Shown: in pieces, positions 58,535 through 64,000 of the stretch
How the letters are laid out: each line of letters begins with the position of its first letter
Numbering within the stretch: position 1 is the stretch's first letter
From: Pseudomonas botevensis
GTDB taxonomy: Bacteria; Pseudomonadota; Gammaproteobacteria; Pseudomonadales; Pseudomonadaceae
Direction: 5' to 3'
DNA length: 64,000 bases
NCBI RefSeq assembly: GCF_019145475.1
Contig: NZ_JAHTKI010000018.1
Location: 1-64,000, forward strand
The notes under the pieces: generated by a model
Databases searched by the model: none
Told to the model about the DNA's origin: nothing
The model's input: only the letters and a program-made list of their open reading frames with translations
Position numbers and translations under genes: made by a program

Positions 58535-59713
58535 TTAAATCCGTGCCAGCGCCTGGGCCAGGTCGGCACGCAGATCTTCAAGATCTTCCACGCCTACCGA
58601 CAGACGCACCAGGCTATCGCCGATGCCGAGTTTCGCCCGGGTGTCGGCCGGGATCGTGGCGTGGGTCATGATCGCCGGATGCTCGATCAGGCTTTCGACG
58701 CCGCCGAGGCTTTCGGCGAGGGCGAAAATCTCCACGTTCTCCAGAAAGCGCCGCGAGCCGGACAGATCGGTGTTCAGGTCCACGGAAATCATCCCGCCGA
58801 AACCGCGCATCTGCCGTTTCGCCAACTCATGCTGCGGGTGCGACGGCAGGCCGGGGTAGTAGACACGGGACACCTGCGGCTGCTGTTCCAGCCAGCGCGC
58901 CAGTTCCAGCGCGTTGCTGCAATGCCGCTCCATGCGCAGCGCCAGGGTTTTCACCCCGCGCAAGGTGAGAAATGCGTCGAACGGCCCGGCAATCGCGCCC
59001 ACGGCGTTTTGCAGGAAGCCCAGGCGCTCGGCCAGCTCAGCGTTCTGCCCGACCACCGCGATACCGCCGATCACGTCGGAGTGGCCGTTCAGGTACTTGG
59101 TGGTCGAGTGCAGCACGATGTCGAACCCCAGCTCCAGCGGGCGCTGGATCCATGGGCTGGCGAAGGTGTTGTCGGCCACGCAGATGATGCCGCGAGCACG
59201 GCAGATGCGAGCGATGGCCGCGAGGTCGCTGAGGCTCAGCAGCGGGTTGGTCGGGGTCTCGACCATCACCATGCGCGTGTCGTCCTGCAGCGAGGCTTCG
59301 AACGCCGACAGGTCCGCCAGATCGACATAGCTGAAACGGTGCCCGGCGCTGCGCTGGCGGACCTTGTCGAACAGACGGAACGTGCCGCCATACAAGTCAT
59401 TGCCGGAGACGATGTGCGAGCCGGCATCGAGCAACTCGAGCACCGCCGAAATCGTCGCCAGCCCCGAAGCAAACGCGAATCCGCGAGTGCCGCCCTCGAG
59501 ATCCGCCACGCAACGCTCCAGGGCAAAACGCGTCGGGTTGTGCGAGCGACCGTAGTCGAAACCCTTGTGGACGCCGGGGCTGTCCTGAAGATAAGTGGAG
59601 TTGGCGTAGATCGGCGGCATCAGCGCCCCGGTCGTCGGGTCAGGGGTCTGTCCGGCGTGGATCACCCGCGTGGCGAAACCCTGGGGCCGGGCGTTCTTGT
59701 CGTGCTGACTCAT
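58535..59713 (-). CDS. Cys/Met-metabolism PLP enzyme (cystathionine gamma-lyase/gamma-synthase)
   Basis: A 392-residue PLP enzyme of the Cys/Met family. It has RVIHAGQTPDPTTGALMPPIYANST at the N-terminus, YGRSHNPTR, and the PLP lysine in HSTTKYLNGHSD. GGVESLIEHPA follows near the end. It could cleave cystathionine to cysteine or make cystathionine. Coupling to the cystathionine beta-synthase gene by an ATGA overlap favours the lyase role in reverse transsulfuration (homocysteine to cysteine). It is downstream in the operon. Confidence 0.87.
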   Translation of the reverse strand: MSQHDKNARPQGFATRVIHAGQTPDPTTGALMPPIYANSTYLQDSPGVHKGFDYGRSHNPTRFALERCVADLEGGTRGFAFASGLATISAVLELLDAGSHIVSGNDLYGGTFRLFDKVRQRSAGHRFSYVDLADLSAFEASLQDDTRMVMVETPTNPLLSLSDLAAIARICRARGIICVADNTFASPWIQRPLELGFDIVLHSTTKYLNGHSDVIGGIAVVGQNAELAERLGFLQNAVGAIAGPFDAFLTLRGVKTLALRMERHCSNALELARWLEQQPQVSRVYYPGLPSHPQHELAKRQMRGFGGMISVDLNTDLSGSRRFLENVEIFALAESLGGVESLIEHPAIMTHATIPADTRAKLGIGDSLVRLSVGVEDLEDLRADLAQALARI

Positions 59714-61086
59714 GCAAGGGATCTCCGTAGTTGATTGAGCATGTCGGTGCGGGTGATCAGACCATGGAAGCCTGCCGCGTCGGCGATGATCGCGACCAGG
59801 CCGCGACTGAGCACCGATTCCAGGTCCGCCAGCGAGGCGCCGGGGGCGAGGGTTTGCAGTTTGTCGGACATGGCACTGGCAACCGGTTGGCTGAAGCGCG
59901 AGGCGTCCTCATGCACACCGAGCAGAATGTCCGATTCGTCGATCACGCCGACCAGTCGTTTGCCTTCCACCAGTACCGGCAGTTGCGAGATGTCGGCCAG
60001 GCGCATGCGCTGGAATGCGGTGAGCAAGGTGTCGTCGGGGCCGACGGAAATCACGCGGCCATCCTCGAAGCGCCGGGCGATCAGGTCACGCAAGTCACCG
60101 TAGCCCTTGCGCTGCAGCAGGCCCTGGTCGGTCATCCATTGGTCGTTGTAGACCTTCGACAGGTAGCGCGTGCCGGTGTCGCAGACGAAGCTGACCACAC
60201 GTTTCGGCTCGGTCTGTTCGCGGCAATAGCGCAGCGCGGCGGCGAGCAGGGTGCCGGTGGACGAACCACCGAGAATGCCTTCGGCTTTCAGCAATTGACG
60301 GGCGTGGTCGAAGCTTTCCTCATCGCTGATCGAGTAGGCGTGGCGCACGCTGGAGAGGTCGGTGATCGACGGAATGAAGTCCTCGCCGATGCCTTCAACG
60401 GCCCAGGAACCGGGTTTCGACAGGGTGCCGCTGCGGCTGTATTCGGCCATCACCGAGCCGATCGGGTCGGCGAGCACCATTTCCAGATTCGGTTGCACGC
60501 GCTGGAAGAACCGGGTCAGCCCGGTCAGGGTGCCGGCCGAGCCGACGCCGACCACGATGGCGTCCAGATCATGTTCGGTCTGCGCCCAGATTTCCGGCGC
60601 GGTGCTGCATTCGTGGGCCAGCGGGTTGGCCGGGTTGTTGAACTGGTCGGCGAAGAAGGCGTCGGGAATGTCTTTGGCCAGTCGTGCCGCCACGTCCTGG
60701 TAGTACTCGGGGTGGCCCTTGCCGACGTCGGAGCGGGTGATATGCACTTCGGCGCCCATGGCCTTCAAGTGCAGGACTTTCTCGGTGGACATTTTGTCCG
60801 GCACCACCAGCACCACGCGGTAGCCCTTGGCGCGCCCGACCAGCGCCAGTCCGAGGCCGGTGTTGCCAGCGGTGGCCTCGACAATGGTGCCGCCCGGTTT
60901 GAGGCGGCCGTCGCGTTCGGCGGCGTCGATCATCGCCAGGCCGATGCGGTCCTTGATCGAACCGCCGGGGTTTTGTGATTCAAGCTTGAGGAACAGGGTG
61001 CATGGACCGGTATCGAACCGCGTGACGCGTACCAGCGGCGTATTACCGATCTGCCCAAGCACAGCAGGGCGGGATTGCTTCGACAT
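59710..61086 (-). CDS. Cystathionine beta-synthase with C-terminal CBS-domain pair
   Basis: The 458-residue enzyme starts at MSKQSRPAVLG; a longer frame runs into the divergent promoter and is rejected. The PLP lysine lies in NPGGSIKDRIGL, the phosphate loop in TAGNTGLGLALVG, and GGSSTGTLLAAAL is the second glycine loop. Residues from about 330 form two CBS domains (VGVIDESDILLG; GLITRTDML), usually a nucleotide- or AdoMet-sensing module. It would condense homocysteine with serine. It forms an operon with the downstream lyase through a four-base overlap and is divergent from metE, so both fates of homocysteine are encoded back to back. Confidence 0.88.
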   Translation of the reverse strand: MSKQSRPAVLGQIGNTPLVRVTRFDTGPCTLFLKLESQNPGGSIKDRIGLAMIDAAERDGRLKPGGTIVEATAGNTGLGLALVGRAKGYRVVLVVPDKMSTEKVLHLKAMGAEVHITRSDVGKGHPEYYQDVAARLAKDIPDAFFADQFNNPANPLAHECSTAPEIWAQTEHDLDAIVVGVGSAGTLTGLTRFFQRVQPNLEMVLADPIGSVMAEYSRSGTLSKPGSWAVEGIGEDFIPSITDLSSVRHAYSISDEESFDHARQLLKAEGILGGSSTGTLLAAALRYCREQTEPKRVVSFVCDTGTRYLSKVYNDQWMTDQGLLQRKGYGDLRDLIARRFEDGRVISVGPDDTLLTAFQRMRLADISQLPVLVEGKRLVGVIDESDILLGVHEDASRFSQPVASAMSDKLQTLAPGASLADLESVLSRGLVAIIADAAGFHGLITRTDMLNQLRRSLA

Positions 61087-61258
61087 TTCGTTTTCCTTCG
61101 GTGAGTCATGGCGCTTCATGCGCACGGGATTAGCACGCAAGCAACATAAGCCCGGATGTCCTCCCTCGCAACTTTTTGACACAGGGGTCAAGGGTGACAG
61201 GGGCGGATCGATGCAGAACGATGTACATGAGTAAAACTTGAGATCAACGAGATTAAAT

Positions 61259-61271
61259 TGAGTTTGTCTCA
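61259..61271. promoter_or_regulatory. TGAG-N5-CTCA LysR-type box upstream of metE
   Basis: TGAGTTTGTCTCA has T-N11-A symmetry and is close to the MetR consensus TGAA-N5-TTCA. It lies 55 bp before the metE start in the cbs-metE divergent gap. Confidence 0.45.
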
Positions 61272-61326
61272 TTCATGACCGAAATCGACAATGGCCGCCA
61301 TCGACAAGACATTGGAGTTGTTTGTT

Positions 61327-63615
61327 ATGGCACTGGCCCATTCCCTTGGATTTCCGCGCATCGGTCGCGACCGCGAACTGAAGAAAGCGCAAGAGGCGTT
61401 CTGGAAAGGAGAACTGAACGAAGCGGGTCTGCGCGACGTCGGCCGCGAGCTGCGCAAGGCGCATTGGGCGCTGCAAAAAGAGGCGGGTATCGAGCTGCTG
61501 CCGGTGGGGGATTTTGCCTGGTACGACCAGGTGCTGACCCACTCGCTGATGTTCGGCGTGATCCCCGAGCGCTTCCGTGCGCACGATGGCAAAGCCACTC
61601 TGCAAACCCTGTTCGGCATGGCGCGTGGCGTCAGTGACAGCTGCTGCGGCGGTGCCCATGCCCAGGAAATGACCAAGTGGTTCGACACCAACTATCACTA
61701 TCTGGTCCCGGAGTTCAGCGCCGACCAGCAGTTCCAGTTGGGCTGGGATCAACTGTTCGAAGAAGTCGAAGAGGCCCGTGCGCTGGGTCACAACGTCAAG
61801 CCTGTGATCATCGGTCCGCTGACTTACCTGTGGCTGGGCAAGGCCAAGGGCGCGGAATTCGACAAGCTGGAATTGCTCGACCGCCTGCTGCCGCTGTACG
61901 GCCAGATCTTTGCGCGTCTTGCGGCGCAAGGCGTGGAGTGGGTGCAGATCGACGAGCCGATTCTGGTGCTCGACCTGCCGCAGGAATGGAAAAACGCTTT
62001 TGAGCGCGCCTACAACCAGATTCAGCGTGATCCGCTGAAAAAACTGCTCGCCACGTACTTCGGTGGTCTGGAAGAAAACCTCGGCCTGGCGGCGAATCTG
62101 CCGGTCGACGGTCTGCACATCGATTTGGTACGTGCGCCGGATCAGTACCCGACCATTCTTGATCGCCTGCCGGCGTACAAGGTGTTGTCCCTGGGTGTGG
62201 TCAACGGGCGTAACGTCTGGCGTTGCGATCTGGAAAACGCCCTCGCCACGTTGCGACACGCTCATGAGCGTCTGGGCGATCGCCTGTGGGTCGCGCCGTC
62301 CTGCTCGCTGCTGCACAGCCCGGTGGATCTGGGCCGCGAAGACAAACTCGACGCGGAGCTGAAGAGCTGGCTGGCCTTCGCCGTGCAGAAGTGCGAAGAG
62401 GTCGCCGTACTGGCCCAGGCGGTGAACGAGCCTGAAGCGCCGAAAGTGCTGCAAGCGCTGACCCAAAGCCGCGCCGTTCAGGCCAGCCGTGCCGCGTCGC
62501 CGCGTATCCACAAACCCGCCGTTCAAGCGCGCGTCGCGGCGATCACCGCCAAGGACAGCCAGCGTCAGTCGCTGTTTGCCCAGCGTATCGCCAAGCAGCG
62601 CGCCGGCCTCGATCTGCCGCTGTTCCCGACCACCACCATCGGTTCGTTCCCGCAGACCGCGTCGATCCGTCTGGCGCGCCAGTCGTTCAAGCAAGGCAAG
62701 CTGACTGCCGCCGAATACACCGAAGCGATGCACAGCGAAATTCGTCATGCGGTGGAAATTCAGGAGCGCCTGGGCCTCGACGTGCTGGTTCACGGTGAAG
62801 CCGAGCGCAACGACATGGTCGAATACTTCGCCGAGCAACTGGACGGCTACGTGTTCACCCGTTTCGGCTGGGTGCAGAGCTACGGTTCGCGCTGCGTGAA
62901 ACCGGCGGTGATCTTCGGCGACCTGAGCCGCCCGAAAGCCATGACCGTCGAATGGATCCGCTACGCCCAGGGCCTCACCGGCAAGGTAATGAAGGGCATG
63001 CTGACCGGTCCGGTGACCATGCTGATGTGGTCGTTCCCCCGTGAAGACGTGAGCCGCGAGGTGCAGGCGCGCCAACTGGCGCTGGCGATTCGCGACGAAG
63101 TGGTGGACCTGGAAGCCGCCGGGATCAAAATCGTGCAGATCGACGAAGCCGCGTTCCGTGAGGGCCTGCCGTTGCGTCAGGCGCAGTGGCAGCATTACCT
63201 GGACTGGGCGACTGAAGTGTTCCGCCTGTGCGCCTCCGGCGTGCGTGACGAAACCCAGATCCACACCCACATGTGCTACAGCGAGTTCAACGACGTGATC
63301 GAGTCCATCGCGGCGATGGATGCCGACGTGATCACCATCGAAACCTCGCGTTCGGACATGGAGCTGCTCGATGCTTTCGAAGCCTTCGCCTACCCGAACG
63401 AGATCGGCCCGGGCGTCTACGACATCCACTCGCCACGGGTTCCGGATTCTTCGGAAATGGCCAACCTGCTACGCAAGGCTGCCAAACGCATCCCGGCCGA
63501 ACGCCTGTGGGTCAACCCGGACTGCGGACTGAAAACCCGCGGCTGGCCGGAAACCGAAGCGGCGCTGGTGCACATGGTCAACGCGGCGCGTCAGTTGCGT
63601 AAAGAACTGGCCTGA
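61327..63615 (+). CDS. metE: Cobalamin-independent methionine synthase MetE
   Basis: From MALAHSLGFPRIGRDREL (GGAG nine bases upstream) the protein has 762 residues, as expected for MetE (E. coli 753); an earlier frame start adds 12 non-conserved residues. The two homologous barrels are complete. Zinc/homocysteine-site residues are seen in HTHMCYSEF and in NPDCGLKTRGW near the end, with the FPTTTIGSFPQT linker between halves. It transfers the methyl of 5-methyltetrahydropteroyl-triglutamate to homocysteine without B12. A MetR-like box precedes it and a strong terminator follows. Confidence 0.97.
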   Translation: MALAHSLGFPRIGRDRELKKAQEAFWKGELNEAGLRDVGRELRKAHWALQKEAGIELLPVGDFAWYDQVLTHSLMFGVIPERFRAHDGKATLQTLFGMARGVSDSCCGGAHAQEMTKWFDTNYHYLVPEFSADQQFQLGWDQLFEEVEEARALGHNVKPVIIGPLTYLWLGKAKGAEFDKLELLDRLLPLYGQIFARLAAQGVEWVQIDEPILVLDLPQEWKNAFERAYNQIQRDPLKKLLATYFGGLEENLGLAANLPVDGLHIDLVRAPDQYPTILDRLPAYKVLSLGVVNGRNVWRCDLENALATLRHAHERLGDRLWVAPSCSLLHSPVDLGREDKLDAELKSWLAFAVQKCEEVAVLAQAVNEPEAPKVLQALTQSRAVQASRAASPRIHKPAVQARVAAITAKDSQRQSLFAQRIAKQRAGLDLPLFPTTTIGSFPQTASIRLARQSFKQGKLTAAEYTEAMHSEIRHAVEIQERLGLDVLVHGEAERNDMVEYFAEQLDGYVFTRFGWVQSYGSRCVKPAVIFGDLSRPKAMTVEWIRYAQGLTGKVMKGMLTGPVTMLMWSFPREDVSREVQARQLALAIRDEVVDLEAAGIKIVQIDEAAFREGLPLRQAQWQHYLDWATEVFRLCASGVRDETQIHTHMCYSEFNDVIESIAAMDADVITIETSRSDMELLDAFEAFAYPNEIGPGVYDIHSPRVPDSSEMANLLRKAAKRIPAERLWVNPDCGLKTRGWPETEAALVHMVNAARQLRKELA

Positions 63616-63635
63616 GACGCGGTTGCCTGACCCGA

Positions 63636-63666
63636 CCGGAGCACTTCACGGTGCTCCGGTTTTTTT
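63636..63666 (+). terminator. Rho-independent terminator of metE
   Basis: CCGGAGCAC and GTGCTCCGG around TTCACG form a perfect stem followed by T7. It separates metE from the riboswitch unit. Confidence 0.92.
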
Positions 63667-63782
63667 GCGCCTCTATTTTGCGGGCGGCCCCGCCTCCACA
63701 AGAGGCTCTACATGAAATTGATTCCCGGACCCTGTTTTTATTGGGGCCAACGCGTAAACTTCGGCGAGTTGTATCATTTTGT

Positions 63783-63885
63783 TACAGGAAATGTTGCAGC
63801 TCATTCCGAACGGGCAACCGGTGCAAATCCGGTGCGGTCGCGCCACTGTAAACGGCTGATGTCAGCCGTGAGCCAGACCCTGTTC
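63783..63885 (+). ncRNA. Cobalamin (B12) riboswitch
   Basis: Conserved core elements appear in order: the ACCGGTGCAAATCCGGTGCG stem, the CGCCACTGTAAA segment, a CGGCTGA/TCAGCCG stem, and the B12 box GAGCCAGACC. A downstream CTCC can pair with the GGAG of the following ribosome site, suggesting translational control. It lies about 50 bp before a start codon whose gene is cut by the window end. Confidence 0.88.
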
Positions 63886-63932
63886 TCCTTATCCCAAATC
63901 CGTACCGGGACGCGTCTTCCCTGGAGGTTCAC

Positions 63933-64000
63933 ATGGCTTATAGCGCTGCTTCGCAGACTGATGTTTCCCTGCCTACCATTCCGTTGGGCGAAATTCTTCC
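63933..64000 (+). CDS. Start of a B12-riboswitch-controlled gene, probably cobalt transporter subunit CbtB (partial)
   Basis: Only 22 codons are present, reading MAYSAASQTDVSLPTIPLGE and onward, with GGAGG five bases before the ATG. The remainder lies beyond the window. An N-terminus ending in a PLGEILP-type sequence just before a helix fits what I recall of CbtB proteins, which often follow B12 riboswitches in Pseudomonas and precede CbtA. The identification rests mainly on the riboswitch context and is tentative. Confidence 0.5.
   Translation, partial: MAYSAASQTDVSLPTIPLGEIL

Noticed and set aside
61273..63429. Long open frame antisense to metE
   Set aside because: Mirrors a certain housekeeping gene and has no ribosome site or recognisable domain.

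Overview
The window looks like a chromosomal segment of a fluorescent-group Pseudomonas. It is GC-rich, has scattered REP/REPIN-type repeats (GTGGGAGCGGGCTTGCYCGCGAAG family), many LysR regulators, and typical Pseudomonas catabolic and transport genes. I see no rRNA, tRNA, CRISPR array, transposase, phage or integrase. Species assignment is inference.

Left part (1-19.1 kb): a gene-poor repeat-rich edge, a MipA/OmpV outer-membrane protein, a TonB-dependent siderophore receptor behind a Fur-like box, and a GFA-family zinc protein. Then comes a carbon-catabolism island: an outer-membrane porin, a GcvA-type LysR, an aldehyde dehydrogenase, an MFS carrier, an enolase-superfamily dehydratase and a GMC flavin oxidoreductase. 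After a small insertion (a DUF6338-like membrane protein coupled to a 40-residue peptide) follows a second LysR/MFS/glucarate-dehydratase-like unit. Porin and aldehyde dehydrogenase share a duplicated promoter module, and several of these genes carry AAnAAnAA (Hfq-Crc catabolite) motifs. The set reads as import and oxidation of sugar acids or related polyols.

Middle (19.3-33 kb): a YdiJ-type D-2-hydroxyglutarate dehydrogenase, a DUF1624 membrane protein behind a Zur-like palindrome, an SDR plus DHA2 efflux pair with a divergent LysR, the sad/ptrR succinate-semialdehyde pair, an M24 peptidase-like protein, a di-Mop molybdate-binding protein, and a three-gene operon of a periplasmic protein, a cysteine-rich HTH regulator and a glutathione transferase.

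33-45 kb: two paralogous NCS1 (cytosine/purine-type) permeases bracket a flavoprotein monooxygenase, a RidA-family protein lacking the usual arginine, a DUF1028 protein, an ArgE-type deacylase, an alpha/beta hydrolase, an HxlR regulator, and a luciferase-type monooxygenase with its flavin reductase. The protein families resemble the Rut pyrimidine pathway, but the members differ. A putrescine-type binding protein and TerC follow.

46-58 kb: an AT-richer orphan gene, an amidase, AraC plus a bile-acid-family transporter, a PmrA/BqsR-like two-component operon with an apparent internal terminator, a LuxR response regulator divergent from a hybrid histidine kinase, two small lipoproteins, and a striking secreted protein made of eighteen 13-residue repeats. 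A structured intergenic RNA candidate lies next to it.

Right end: cystathionine lyase/synthase plus cystathionine beta-synthase (reverse transsulfuration), divergent metE, and a cobalamin riboswitch in front of a gene cut by the window end (probably the cobalt transporter subunit CbtB).
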